The notes below the pieces were generated by a model. The model did not search any database. It saw only the letters and a program-made list of their open reading frames with translations, and had not been told where the DNA came from. Made by a program: the position numbers and the translations under genes. From contig NZ_CP088285.1 of the NCBI RefSeq assembly GCF_011516645.4, forward strand, positions 7,148,501 to 7,212,500: a stretch of DNA of 64,000 nucleotides, written 5' to 3'. How positions within the stretch are numbered: position 1 is the stretch's first letter; each line of letters begins with the position of its first letter. This document shows, one piece after another, positions 25,513-34,385 of the stretch. The stretch comes from Bradyrhizobium septentrionale. Its GTDB lineage: Bacteria; Pseudomonadota; Alphaproteobacteria; Rhizobiales; Xanthobacteraceae.

Positions 25513-26739
25513 TCACTTCTTCACCAGCGGACACTCGCTGGCCTCGAGCGGCTTGGCGGCGTCATCCGGCGAGATGGTGGCGATCAGCTTGTAATAGTCC
25601 CACGGATATTTCGACTCTTCCGGCTTTTTCACCTCGAACAGGTAGGCCGGAATGATGCGGCGGCCGTCGATCCGCAGCGGGCCCTTGCCGAACAGCGGAT
25701 CGTCGGTCGGTATCTCCTTCATCTTGGCGACGACCTTGGCGCCGTCATGCGGATTGCCGCCCATCGCGTCCAGCGCCTTCAGGTAATGCAGCACGCCGGC
25801 ATAGACGCCGGCGACCGTCATCGACGGCATCGCATTCTTCGGCGAGACCTTCTGGAAGCGCTTCGACCAGGCGCGGGTCTGGTCGTTCATGTCCCAGTAG
25901 AACGACTCGGTGAAGGTGAGGCCCTGGGCAATCTTCAAGCCGAGCGCGTGCACGTCGTTGACGAACAGCAACAGCGCCGCAAGCTTCTGCCCGCCCGCGG
26001 TGATGCCGAATTCAGAGGCCTGCTTGATCGAGTTGGTGGTGTCGCCGCCGGCATTGGCGAGGCCGATGACCTTGGCCTTGGAGGCCTGCGCCTGCAGCAG
26101 GAAGGAGGAGAAGTCAGCGGTGTTGAGCGGATGCTTGACGCCGCCGAGCACCTTGCCGCCGCTGGCGGTGACGACCGCCGTAGTGTCGCGCTCCAGCGCA
26201 TGGCCGAACGCATAATCGGCGGTGAGGAAGAACCAGGTGTCGCCGCCCGCCTTGGTCAGCGCCTTGCCGGTGCCGTGGGCGAGCATGTAGGTGTCGAACG
26301 TGTAGGAGATCGTGTTGGCGTTGCAGGCCTTGCCGGTGAGATCGGCGGTCGCCGCGCCCGAATTGAGCACGATCGAGTTCTTCTCCTTGGCGAGGTTGCT
26401 CACCGCCAGCGCGACGCCGGAGTTCGGCGTGTCGGTGATGATGTCGACCTTCTCGTTGTCGATCCATTGGCGCGCGATGTTGACGCCGACGTCGGGCTTG
26501 TTCTGATGGTCGCCGCTGACCACGTCGATCTTCCAGCCCTTGGCACGCAGGCCGGAATCTTCCACCGCCATGTTGGCCGCGGCCACCGAGTTCGGGCCGC
26601 CGATGTCGGCATAGAGGCCCGACATGTCGTTCAGCACGCCGATCTTGACGTTCTTGTCCTGGGCAAAGGCAGGCGTTGCAAGGCAGAGTGCAGCGCAAGC
26701 GAGAAGCACGGCGTGGCGCCGCACGAGCGTCGTCGTCAT
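25513..26739 (-). CDS. orphan HAAT-family substrate-binding protein
   Basis: 408 residues from ATG at 26739 with GGAGGGAATTCTC before it. Signal peptide ending near PAFA-QDK. It shares long blocks with the Liv binding protein at 4532 (for example HPLNTADFSSFLLQAQASKA, and the D-MSGLYAD / DQSGLYAD start), so it is a paralogue. No permease or ATPase gene is next to it; it could dock with the LivHMGF of this window. It lies downstream of two NHL-repeat protein genes in the same orientation, 148 bp from the nearer. Confidence 0.92.
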   Translation of the reverse strand: MTTTLVRRHAVLLACAALCLATPAFAQDKNVKIGVLNDMSGLYADIGGPNSVAAANMAVEDSGLRAKGWKIDVVSGDHQNKPDVGVNIARQWIDNEKVDIITDTPNSGVALAVSNLAKEKNSIVLNSGAATADLTGKACNANTISYTFDTYMLAHGTGKALTKAGGDTWFFLTADYAFGHALERDTTAVVTASGGKVLGGVKHPLNTADFSSFLLQAQASKAKVIGLANAGGDTTNSIKQASEFGITAGGQKLAALLLFVNDVHALGLKIAQGLTFTESFYWDMNDQTRAWSKRFQKVSPKNAMPSMTVAGVYAGVLHYLKALDAMGGNPHDGAKVVAKMKEIPTDDPLFGKGPLRIDGRRIIPAYLFEVKKPEESKYPWDYYKLIATISPDDAAKPLEASECPLVKK

Positions 26740-26887
26740 GAGAATTCCCTCCATTGTCATTTTCCGGATGGCCCTCTTGTGGAGCCTTGTGCCGGTCGTT
26801 CGAGTTTCCGCTTACCCTGTCCGAGGCGAAGCGGCAATCCGCATAAAGCCGAATGAAGCGCGGGGAAGCGTCATCCAGCTGTAATCC

Positions 26888-28027
26888 TCACTTCAGCGCG
26901 TCCGAGGTCAGCTTGAACTTCTGGATACGCTTCCCGGTGTCGACCTCGGCGGTATAGACGTTACGCTTGGCGTCGACCGCGAGCGCATGCACCCAGTGGA
27001 ATTGCCCCGCATTGCGGCCGTTGCGGCCGAAGCTGCCGGCCACGGTGCCGTCGTCGCGTCTGACGATGCGGATCTCGTTGTTCTCACCGTCGGCGCTGAG
27101 CAGATAGGTTTGTTTGGGATCGGGCCACAGCGCGATGTCCCAGACCGCGCCATTGCCGAGCGTGTTTTTCTCGAAGAAGAACTCCTTCACGAAGCTGCCG
27201 TCCTTCCGAAACACCTGGATGCGGTTGTTGATGCGGTCGCAGACATAGACCAATCCGTCATTGGCGATCTTCACGCAGTGCACGGGATTGGCGAATTGCT
27301 GCGCGACTGGCGCCTTCGGATCGTAAGGAGGCTGCTTGGCGTCATCGGGCTTGTTGCCATAGGCGCCCCAGTGCCGCTTGTAGGCGCCGCTCGTGGCGTC
27401 GAACACGATGACGCGGCGGTTGCCGTAACCGTCGGCGACATAGATCTCGTTGGCGTCCTTGTCGATGGCGGTCTCGGCCGGCTTGCCGAGCTGGGTGGTG
27501 TCGTTACTGCCCTTGCTCGGCGCGATCGTGCCGATCTGCGAGACGAACTTGCCGTCGAGCGTGAACTTCAAAATCGCATTGTCGTTGTCGGCATTGCCGC
27601 CGATCCAGACGAAACCGCGCTCGTCGACCTCGATGCCGTGCTCGCGGCCGACCCATTCATAGCCGTCGCCGGGGCCGCCCCAGGCGCGCAACAGATTGCC
27701 GTCGGCATCGAACTCCAGCACCGGCGGCGCCGAGATGCAGCACTTCGAGCGCGGCGGAGTGAGGCTGGCGCCTTTCTCGTCGTCGGTCAGCGAGCGCGGC
27801 CGGTGGATCATCCAGATATGGCCCTGCCAGTCCACCGTAATGCCGCCGACCTGGCCGAGGATCCAGTTGTTCGGCAGCGGCTTTGGCCATGACGCATCCA
27901 CGGTGAAGGTCGGGATGTCGCCGGCCTGCGCTGGCGCATGCAGGCCGAGCAGGGCCGACGGTGCGATACAGGCGGAGATGGCGAAGGCGGACAGTGTTGC
28001 GCTCAGGCGAGGAAGCATCGGCATCAT
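26888..28027 (-). CDS. secreted NHL-repeat beta-propeller protein, paralogue 1
   Basis: 379 residues. ATG at 28027 gives MMPMLPRLSATLSAF, a signal peptide ending near AQAG-DIP. The mature part is a six-bladed NHL propeller: GREHGIEVDERGFVWIGGN, YVADGYGNRRVIVFD, and LVYVCDRINNRIQVFRKDGS are blades, as in peptidyl-alpha-hydroxyglycine alpha-amidating lyase-like proteins. A Cys-Cys pair sits in RSKCCISAPPV. Substrate unknown. It lies 62 bp after its paralogue. Confidence 0.85.
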   Translation of the reverse strand: MMPMLPRLSATLSAFAISACIAPSALLGLHAPAQAGDIPTFTVDASWPKPLPNNWILGQVGGITVDWQGHIWMIHRPRSLTDDEKGASLTPPRSKCCISAPPVLEFDADGNLLRAWGGPGDGYEWVGREHGIEVDERGFVWIGGNADNDNAILKFTLDGKFVSQIGTIAPSKGSNDTTQLGKPAETAIDKDANEIYVADGYGNRRVIVFDATSGAYKRHWGAYGNKPDDAKQPPYDPKAPVAQQFANPVHCVKIANDGLVYVCDRINNRIQVFRKDGSFVKEFFFEKNTLGNGAVWDIALWPDPKQTYLLSADGENNEIRIVRRDDGTVAGSFGRNGRNAGQFHWVHALAVDAKRNVYTAEVDTGKRIQKFKLTSDALK

Positions 28028-28089
28028 GGTTGTTCTCGTTGGGTTGTGTGAGGCCGGACGGCGCTCTCGATGCGCCGTCCGGCGAGCCG

Positions 28090-29226
28090 TCACTTCAGCG
28101 CGTCCGAGGTCAGCTTGAACTTCTGGATCCGCTTGCCCTCGACCTCGCCGGTGTAGACGTTGCCCTTCTGATCGACCGCCATGGCGTGCAGCAGCGCGAA
28201 CTGGCCGGCATTGCGCCCGCTATGTCCGAACGTGCCGACCACGGTGCCGTCGTCGCGCTTGAGCACGCGGATTTCGTTATTGGCGCCGTCGGCGTTGAGC
28301 AGATAGGTCTGCTTCGGATCGGGCCACAGCGCGAGGTCGAACACCGCGCCGTCGCCACGGGTGTTCTTCTCGTAGAACCATTCCCTGACGAAGGTGCCGT
28401 TCTTCTGGAAGACCTGGATGCGGTCCTGGCTGCGGTCGCAGACATAGACCAGCCCGTCATTGGCGATCTTGATGCAATGCACGGGATTGCCGAACTGCTC
28501 CTGCACCGCGGCGCTCGGATCGTAGGGCGGCTGCTTGTCGTCGGTGGGGAGCTTGCCATAGCCGCCCCAGTGCCGCTTGTAGGCCAGCGTGGTGGCGTCG
28601 AACACGATGACGCGGCGGTTGCCATAGCCGTCGGCGATGTAGAGCTCGTTGGCATCCTTGTCGATCGCCATTTCGGCGGGCCGGCCGAGCTGGGTGGTGT
28701 CGTTGCTGTTGGTGCGGGCTCCGATCTTGCCGATCTGGCCGAGATATTTGCCGTCGAGCGTGAACTTCAGGATCGCGCTGTCGTCGTCGGCATTGCCGCC
28801 GATCCAGACGAAGCCGCGCTCGTCGACCTCGATGCCGTGCTCACGGCCGACCCATTGATAGCCGTCGCCGGGGCCACCCCAGGATCGCAGCAGATTGCCG
28901 TCGACGTCGAATTCGAGCACCGGCGGCGCCGCCACGCAGCATTTCGCGCGCGGCGGCGTGAGGCTCAAAGCCTTCTCGCCATCAGTCAGCGAACGCGGAC
29001 GATGGATGACCCAGATGTGCCCCTGCCAGTCGACGGTGATGCCGCCGATCTGGCCGATGATCCAGTTGTTCGGAAGCTGTTTGGGCCAGGAGGCGTCGAC
29101 CGCAAAGGTCGGGACGTCGCCGGCGTTGGCGGGCGAGGGCGAAGTGAAAAGGGCTGATGATGCGATGCCGGCGAAGAGAAACAATCTGGACAGAATGGAG
29201 CGCGCGCGATTGAACGTCGGCGTCAT
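28090..29226 (-). CDS. secreted NHL-repeat beta-propeller protein, paralogue 2
   Basis: 378 residues from ATG at 29226 with GGGAGG upstream. Signal peptide ending near ANAG-DVP, then a sequence almost co-linear with paralogue 1: SWPKQLPNNWIIGQIGGITV, KCCVAAPPVLEFD, YIADGYGNRRVIVFD, VYVCDRSQDRIQVFQ. Both end in the identical IQKFKLTSDALK. First gene of the run NHL-NHL-binding protein. Confidence 0.85.
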   Translation of the reverse strand: MTPTFNRARSILSRLFLFAGIASSALFTSPSPANAGDVPTFAVDASWPKQLPNNWIIGQIGGITVDWQGHIWVIHRPRSLTDGEKALSLTPPRAKCCVAAPPVLEFDVDGNLLRSWGGPGDGYQWVGREHGIEVDERGFVWIGGNADDDSAILKFTLDGKYLGQIGKIGARTNSNDTTQLGRPAEMAIDKDANELYIADGYGNRRVIVFDATTLAYKRHWGGYGKLPTDDKQPPYDPSAAVQEQFGNPVHCIKIANDGLVYVCDRSQDRIQVFQKNGTFVREWFYEKNTRGDGAVFDLALWPDPKQTYLLNADGANNEIRVLKRDDGTVVGTFGHSGRNAGQFALLHAMAVDQKGNVYTGEVEGKRIQKFKLTSDALK

Positions 29227-29315
29227 GATGCCTCCCGAGATTTTTTTGGCGGTCGTCCCGCTACGGAGGGCAGTCAATCGTGAGGATGGGGGCGAGTCAA
29301 TCGCCCAACCGTGTG

Positions 29316-29401
29316 TAGCCCGGATGCAGCGAAGCGAAATCCGGGGCAGCCTCTCGGCGGAGAGACTTATCCCGGATTACGCTTCGCTGCATCCGGGCTA
29401 C
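29316..29401 (+). repeat. 86-bp inverted repeat (GTAGCCCGGATG type)
   Basis: GTAGCCCGGATGCAGCGAAG at the left pairs with CTTCGCTGCATCCGGGCTAC-like sequence at the right (29372-29401), giving a stem of about 28 bp. This 'gtagcccggatg...catccgggctac' element is common between genes in Bradyrhizobium and relatives. It sits between the NHL operon promoter and the end of the SDR gene. Confidence 0.8.
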
Positions 29402-29418
29402 GGTTCTTCATTGGTGGA

Positions 29419-30159
29419 CTAAGCCGGCGGCTGAAAATTCCGCAGCGTGCGCGCCTTGTAGTCGTAGAGCTTGCCGGTCTCGGTCCACGCGGGCGAGCAC
29501 ATCGGCACGATGTATTCGGCGGCCATGTCGGGCGTATCCAAGGTCATCGGGTCTTCGCCGGGAAACACCTGCGCGCGCATCCGGGTGCGGATCGGACCGG
29601 GGCTGAACAAATTGACGCGCAATGCCGTATTGGCGGTCTCGTTGGCCCAGGAACGCACCAGCGCGTCCAGCGCCGCCTTCGAGGCTGCGTAGGGGCCGAG
29701 ATAGGCATTGGCCTTGTGGGCGGCGCCCGAGGTCACGAACACCGCGCGGCCGGCGTCGGACTGGCGCAGCAGCGGGTCCATGCAGCGGATCAGTTGGAAG
29801 TTCGCCGTGACGTTGATCGCGAACACGTCGTTCCACGGCTTCAGCTCGATATGGCCGAGCGGCGAGGAGGGACCGGCGGTGCCGGCATTGCCGACCAGGA
29901 TGTCGAGCTTGCCGTGGCGCTCATGCAACGCGAGCCCGAGCCGCGCGATGCCGTCGTAATCGGTGAGCGAGAGCGGCACCAGCGTGGCGCTGCCGCCTTC
30001 CTTCTGGATCGCGTCGTCGAGCTCTTCCAGCCCTCCTTGCGTGCGCGCCACCGCCACGACATGCGCGCCGGCCTTTGCCAGCGCGACTGACGTCGCATAG
30101 CCGATGCCGCGCGAGGCGCCGGTCACGAGGGCAATTCGGGAGGCGAGGGGTTTTGTCAT
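29419..30159 (-). CDS. short-chain dehydrogenase/reductase (SDR)
   Basis: 246 residues, classical SDR. The cofactor motif is ALVTGASRGIGYATSVALAK, NAGTAG is the second glycine motif, and the catalytic Tyr/Lys are in YAASKAALDALV, with Ser in FVTSGAAHKAN. The ending is SPGPIRTRMRAQVFPGEDP. Substrate unknown. The promoter probably lies in the 90 bp between its start and the small gene at 30249. Confidence 0.92.
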   Translation of the reverse strand: MTKPLASRIALVTGASRGIGYATSVALAKAGAHVVAVARTQGGLEELDDAIQKEGGSATLVPLSLTDYDGIARLGLALHERHGKLDILVGNAGTAGPSSPLGHIELKPWNDVFAINVTANFQLIRCMDPLLRQSDAGRAVFVTSGAAHKANAYLGPYAASKAALDALVRSWANETANTALRVNLFSPGPIRTRMRAQVFPGEDPMTLDTPDMAAEYIVPMCSPAWTETGKLYDYKARTLRNFQPPA

Positions 30160-30248
30160 GTCTGTCTATCCGCATCTTTGCCGGGGGTATTACAGACAGA
30201 AATGGCCGGGACAAGCCCGGCCACGACGAATTCCTTGCTGTTGCGGTC

Positions 30249-30392
30249 TCAGCTACCGCCCGGATACGAGTTGTGGTCGCTGCTCGTTCCGTTCCCCGAG
30301 CCGTCGGGGGACACCTTCATGCCCTGCCGGAATGCGAACACGATGAAGCCGACCAAAAGCACGCCGCAGAAAATGCCAATGATCAGCTGCAT
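30249..30392 (-). CDS. small single-pass membrane protein
   Basis: 47 residues from ATG at 30392, with GGGAG seven bases upstream. One membrane helix, MQLIIGIFCGVLLVGFIVFA, then a short basic piece (FRQGMK) and a Gly/Ser/Asn-rich hydrophilic tail ending NSYPGGS. Too short for most gene finders. It lies 15 bp after purF on the same strand, so it probably rides on the cvpA-purF transcript. Function unknown. Confidence 0.65.
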   Translation of the reverse strand: MQLIIGIFCGVLLVGFIVFAFRQGMKVSPDGSGNGTSSDHNSYPGGS

Positions 30393-30407
30393 CGCTGCGC
30401 TCCCGCG

Positions 30408-31958
30408 TCAGCTCGCCTCGGCCAGCAGCGAGAGCTGGCGCGGCGGGGCCTCGGTTTCGCTCTGGTCGGTCAGGTGGGTCGGATAGGCGCCGGTGAAGCA
30501 ATGGTCGGCGAATCTCGGATTGGCCGGGTCGCGCCCCTCATAGCCCATCGCGCGGTACATGCCGTCGATCGACAGGAAGGCGAGCGAGTCAGCACCGATG
30601 ATGTCGCGCATCTCCTCGAGCGAATGGGTGGCGGCGAGCAGGCCGCCGCGGTCCGGCAGGTCGATGCCGTAATAGTCGGGATAGAGGATCGGCGGCGAGG
30701 CGAGGCGGAAATGCACCTCGCGGGCGCCGGCGTCGCGCATCATGCGCACGATCTTCTTCGAGGTGGTGCCGCGCACCAGCGAGTCGTCGATCAGGATGAT
30801 GCGCTTGCCCTCGATCGCGGCGCGGTTGGCCGAATGCTTCATGCGCACGCCGAGCTCGCGCACGCTCTGGGTCGGCTGGATGAAGGTGCGGCCGACATAG
30901 TGGTTGCGGATGATGCCGAGCTCGAACGGCACGCCGGAATACTGGCTGTAGCCGACCGCGGCGGGCACGCCGGAGTCAGGCACCGGCACCACGACGTCGA
31001 CCTCGGGATGGCTCTCGCGCGCGAGCTGGGCGCCGAACGCCTTGCGCACGTCGTAGACCGAGCGGCCGCCGACGATGGAATCCGGCCGCGCGAAATAGAT
31101 GTATTCGAAGATGCAGGGCCGCGCCGGCTTCGGCGGGAACGGCTTGTGGCTGTGCGCCCCTCGCTCGTCGAACACGATGATCTCGCCGGGCTCGACGTCG
31201 CGGACATATTTCGCGCCGATCATGTCGAGCGCGCAGGTCTCCGAGGTCAGGATCGGATGGCCGTCGAGATCGCCGAGCACCAGCGGACGGATGCCGAGCG
31301 GATCGCGCGCGCCGACCAGCTTCTTGTTGGTCAGCGCGACCAGCGCATAGGCGCCCTCGATGGTGCGCAGCGCCTCGATGAAACGGTCGATGAAGCGGGT
31401 GCGCTTCGACTGCGCGACCAGATGCAGGATCACCTCGGTGTCGGTGGTCGACTGCATCATCGCGCCGCCCTTGACCAGCTCGCGGCGCAAGGTCAGGCCG
31501 TTGGTGAGGTTGCCGTTGTGGCCGACCGCAAAGCCGCCGGCGCTGAGCTCGGCGAACAGCGGCTGCACGTTGCGCAGGATGGTGCCGCCCGTGGTGGAAT
31601 AGCGGACATGGCCGACCGCGGCATTGCCGGGCAGGCGCTCGATCACCTCGCGGCGGGAGAAGGCGTCGCCGACCAGGCCGAGGCGGCGTTCACTGTGGAA
31701 GCGGCCGCCGTCGAAGGTGACGATGCCGGCGGCCTCCTGGCCGCGGTGCTGCAGGGCGTGCAGGCCGAGCGCGGTGATCGCGGCGGCTTCGGGATGGCCG
31801 AAGATGCCGAACACGCCGCATTCCTCGCGGAGCGTGTCGCCATCGAGATCTGGGTGGTATCTGAGAGGGTCGTCTCGGAGATGTTCCTGCAGTTCGATCG
31901 GGCCGAGGTCGAGATCCATCTGGTCGGCTTGATCCGAAGGGGTCTGCATCTCGTTCAT
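30408..31958 (-). CDS. purF: amidophosphoribosyltransferase
   Basis: 516 residues. First committed step of purine synthesis (PRPP plus glutamine to phosphoribosylamine). A propeptide of about 46 residues ends at REE before the nucleophile Cys of CGVFGIFGH. The Ntn glutaminase domain shows LHALQHRGQEAAGI and GHVRYSTTGG; the PRPP motif is RIILIDDSLVRGTTS. RESHPEVDVVVPVPDSG is also typical. It follows cvpA in the usual order. Confidence 0.96.
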   Translation of the reverse strand: MNEMQTPSDQADQMDLDLGPIELQEHLRDDPLRYHPDLDGDTLREECGVFGIFGHPEAAAITALGLHALQHRGQEAAGIVTFDGGRFHSERRLGLVGDAFSRREVIERLPGNAAVGHVRYSTTGGTILRNVQPLFAELSAGGFAVGHNGNLTNGLTLRRELVKGGAMMQSTTDTEVILHLVAQSKRTRFIDRFIEALRTIEGAYALVALTNKKLVGARDPLGIRPLVLGDLDGHPILTSETCALDMIGAKYVRDVEPGEIIVFDERGAHSHKPFPPKPARPCIFEYIYFARPDSIVGGRSVYDVRKAFGAQLARESHPEVDVVVPVPDSGVPAAVGYSQYSGVPFELGIIRNHYVGRTFIQPTQSVRELGVRMKHSANRAAIEGKRIILIDDSLVRGTTSKKIVRMMRDAGAREVHFRLASPPILYPDYYGIDLPDRGGLLAATHSLEEMRDIIGADSLAFLSIDGMYRAMGYEGRDPANPRFADHCFTGAYPTHLTDQSETEAPPRQLSLLAEAS

Positions 31959-31983
31959 CGCCTCTCGTAAGGGCCCAAATAGT

Positions 31984-32619
31984 TTATCGGCCCGCGGGTT
32001 TCTCGATCAGCTTTTTCAAGCTGTCACGCGCAGGTTTGCTATAGCCATCACCCGACGCCGGCGTCGCCTGATCGTTGGTATCGGCCGCAGAATCGTCGTC
32101 TGGCTTATTCTTCTTGAACTTCTTTAAGATGGTGTTCTCGGGGTCGTCAGGCAAGAGCGTCATCAGCCAATCCCCGGTTCCCTGCAGCACCACGCGGGAC
32201 TTCGCCCCGGTGACCCAGTCGGGCCGCTGCTTGTCCGGAACCAGCCAGGTGAAGAACATGAACGCCACGACCACGATCAGGAGGCCGCGGGCGAGCCCGA
32301 ACAGGAAGCCGAGGGTGCGGTCGAGCGCGCCGATCCGGGAATCCAGGATCATGTCCGAGATCCGCACCGTGATCACCGAGACCACGATCAGCGTGCCGAT
32401 GAAGGTGCCGGCCACTACCACCACGGCCGCGACCGTGTCGTTATTGAAGTAAGTTTTGGCGGTCGGCAGCAGCTTCGAGAAAGCATACAGCGTGACCAGC
32501 GCCGCGGCGCCCCAGGCCGCGATCGACAGGATCTCGCGCATGAAGCCGCGCACCATCGCCAGCAGGCCCGAGATCAGCATCACGCCGAGCAGGACAAGAT
32601 CGAGTATCGTTACGGGCAT
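31984..32619 (-). CDS. cvpA: CvpA family membrane protein
   Basis: 211 residues with four membrane helices: ILDLVLLGVMLISGLLAMVRGFMREIL, and so on to GFLFGLARGLLIVVVAFMFF. It ends in a hydrophilic Lys/Asp-rich tail. CvpA is needed for colicin V release and envelope integrity in enterobacteria; the cvpA-purF linkage is widely conserved. A direct repeat lies just upstream (32650-32676). Confidence 0.92.
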   Translation of the reverse strand: MPVTILDLVLLGVMLISGLLAMVRGFMREILSIAAWGAAALVTLYAFSKLLPTAKTYFNNDTVAAVVVVAGTFIGTLIVVSVITVRISDMILDSRIGALDRTLGFLFGLARGLLIVVVAFMFFTWLVPDKQRPDWVTGAKSRVVLQGTGDWLMTLLPDDPENTILKKFKKNKPDDDSAADTNDQATPASGDGYSKPARDSLKKLIEKPAGR

Positions 32620-32649
32620 CGGCTGGTCAGGTCCGCTGGTACGTTTCGG

Positions 32650-32676
32650 TACGCTGTTAAGGGCTTACGCTGTTAA
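32650..32676. repeat. 11-bp direct repeat upstream of cvpA
   Basis: TACGCTGTTAA occurs at 32650-32660 and again at 32666-32676, a 16-bp period. It starts 31 bp upstream of the cvpA start codon, a position suited to a promoter or regulator site; the first copy is followed by GGGCT, the second by TGGCT. Could be chance or a short tandem duplication. Confidence 0.45.
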
Positions 32677-32807
32677 TGGCTCTCGCGAATCGGCAAAGTC
32701 GGTGCCGTCCTAAATGAGGCGCATCGGGGGCGTCCGGCAAGTCCGCAACACCACCTGTCCCGCGCGGCGGATGTATAGCGGCGAGGGGCTGAGACGTCAC
32801 GCCCGCT

Positions 32808-34289
32808 TTAGCCGTTGTCGCGACGGAATCGGGCCGGTGTGGCATTTTTCCCAGCCGATTCAGCGCGCCCAGAACCGTCTTGGTCGCCCGAAGACGGATT
32901 CCGGCCGCCTCGGGGTGTTCCGCGTGCGGCAATTTCGGCGACCAGCGTGGTCAGATTGCCGACGCTGTTCAGCACAAGTCCGGCATCGCCGCCGCTCTCA
33001 CCGCGGACCGATTCGGGCAGGATGGCGCGGCCGAAGCCGAGCTTGAGCGCCTCCTTCAGCCGGGCCGGGGTCTGCGCCACCGGGCGGATCGCGCCCGACA
33101 GCGAAATCTCGCCGAAATAGACCGCGTCCGTCGGCAGCGGCGCGTTCACCAGCGAGGACACCAGCGCGGCCGCCGCGGCAAGGTCCGCGGCCGGCTCCTG
33201 GATGCGCAGGCCGCCGGCGACATTGAGATAGACGTCATGTCCGGACAATTTGACCCCGCAATGCGCTTCCAGGACCGCGAGCACCATCGACAGTCGGCTC
33301 GGGTCCCAGCCGACCACGGCGCGGCGCGGCGTGCCGAGCGAGGTCGGCGCCACCAGCGCCTGCAATTCGACCAGCACCGGGCGGGTGCCCTCGATGCCGG
33401 CGAAAACAGCGGTGCCGGGGCTGCCGAGCTCGCGTTCCGAGAGGAACAATTCCGAGGGGTTGGTGACCTCGCGCAGCCCAAGCCCGGTCATCTCGAACAC
33501 GCCGATCTCGTCGGTCGCGCCAAAGCGGTTCTTCGCCGAGCGCAGGATGCGGAACTGCTGCGAGCCTTCGCCCTCGAACGACAGCACCGCGTCGACCATG
33601 TGCTCGACCACGCGGGGGCCGGCGATCTGGCCGTCTTTTGTCACATGCCCGACCAGGATGATCGTTGCCCCGGTCTTCTTGGCGAACCTGATCAGGGCCT
33701 GCGCCGAGGCGCGGACCTGGGTCACGGTGCCGGGCGCGGACTCGACGGTGTCGGTCCACATGGTCTGGATCGAATCGATCACGATCAGACGCGGCACCGC
33801 GCCTTCCGACAGCGTCGAGACGATGTCCTCGACCGAGGTCTCCGACGCCAGCTGCACTGGCGCGTCGGCGAGCCCGAGCCGCTCGGCCCGCAGCCGCACC
33901 TGGGCCACCGCCTCTTCGCCCGAGATATAGACCGCGCGATGGCCGGCGCGCGCCATCATGCTGGTGGCCTGGGTCAGCAGCGTGGATTTTCCGATGCCGG
34001 GATCGCCGCCGACCAGCAGTACCGAGCCGCGGACAAAGCCGCCGCCGGTGACGCGGTCGAGCTCGGCCATGCCCGACGACAGCCGCGGCGCGTCCTGGGT
34101 CTTGCCGGACAGCGATTCCAGCGCAAACGTCCGCCCCTTGCGCTTGCTGCGGATCGAGACCGGCACCGAGCCCGTGGTGTCTTCCTCGGCCAGCGTGTTC
34201 CACTCGCCGCAGGAATCGCACTTGCCCTGCCAGCGATTATACGCCGCGCCGCAGTTCTGGCAGACGAAGGAGAGGGTCGATTTGGCCAT
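32808..34289 (-). CDS. radA: DNA repair protein RadA (Sms)
   Basis: 493 residues. N-terminal C4 zinc finger FVCQNCGAAYNRWQGKCDSC, RecA-like ATPase with Walker A GGDPGIGKST and the RadA-specific KNRFG (RSAKNRFGATDEIG), and a Lon-like C-terminal domain (LNVAGGLRIQEPAADLAAAA). It drives branch migration in recombination repair. About 35 residues of low-complexity tail (GGRNPSSGDQDGSGRAESAG) extend past the normal end. Confidence 0.96.
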   Translation of the reverse strand: MAKSTLSFVCQNCGAAYNRWQGKCDSCGEWNTLAEEDTTGSVPVSIRSKRKGRTFALESLSGKTQDAPRLSSGMAELDRVTGGGFVRGSVLLVGGDPGIGKSTLLTQATSMMARAGHRAVYISGEEAVAQVRLRAERLGLADAPVQLASETSVEDIVSTLSEGAVPRLIVIDSIQTMWTDTVESAPGTVTQVRASAQALIRFAKKTGATIILVGHVTKDGQIAGPRVVEHMVDAVLSFEGEGSQQFRILRSAKNRFGATDEIGVFEMTGLGLREVTNPSELFLSERELGSPGTAVFAGIEGTRPVLVELQALVAPTSLGTPRRAVVGWDPSRLSMVLAVLEAHCGVKLSGHDVYLNVAGGLRIQEPAADLAAAAALVSSLVNAPLPTDAVYFGEISLSGAIRPVAQTPARLKEALKLGFGRAILPESVRGESGGDAGLVLNSVGNLTTLVAEIAARGTPRGGRNPSSGDQDGSGRAESAGKNATPARFRRDNG

Positions 34290-34385
34290 GGGTGAGGTGA
34301 GTCGCGCTATCGCGCTTGATGCATAGCACGGTTCGGCCGGCGCGCACGATCCATCGAAGCCGGAGCGCCCGATCGGACGACGGGC

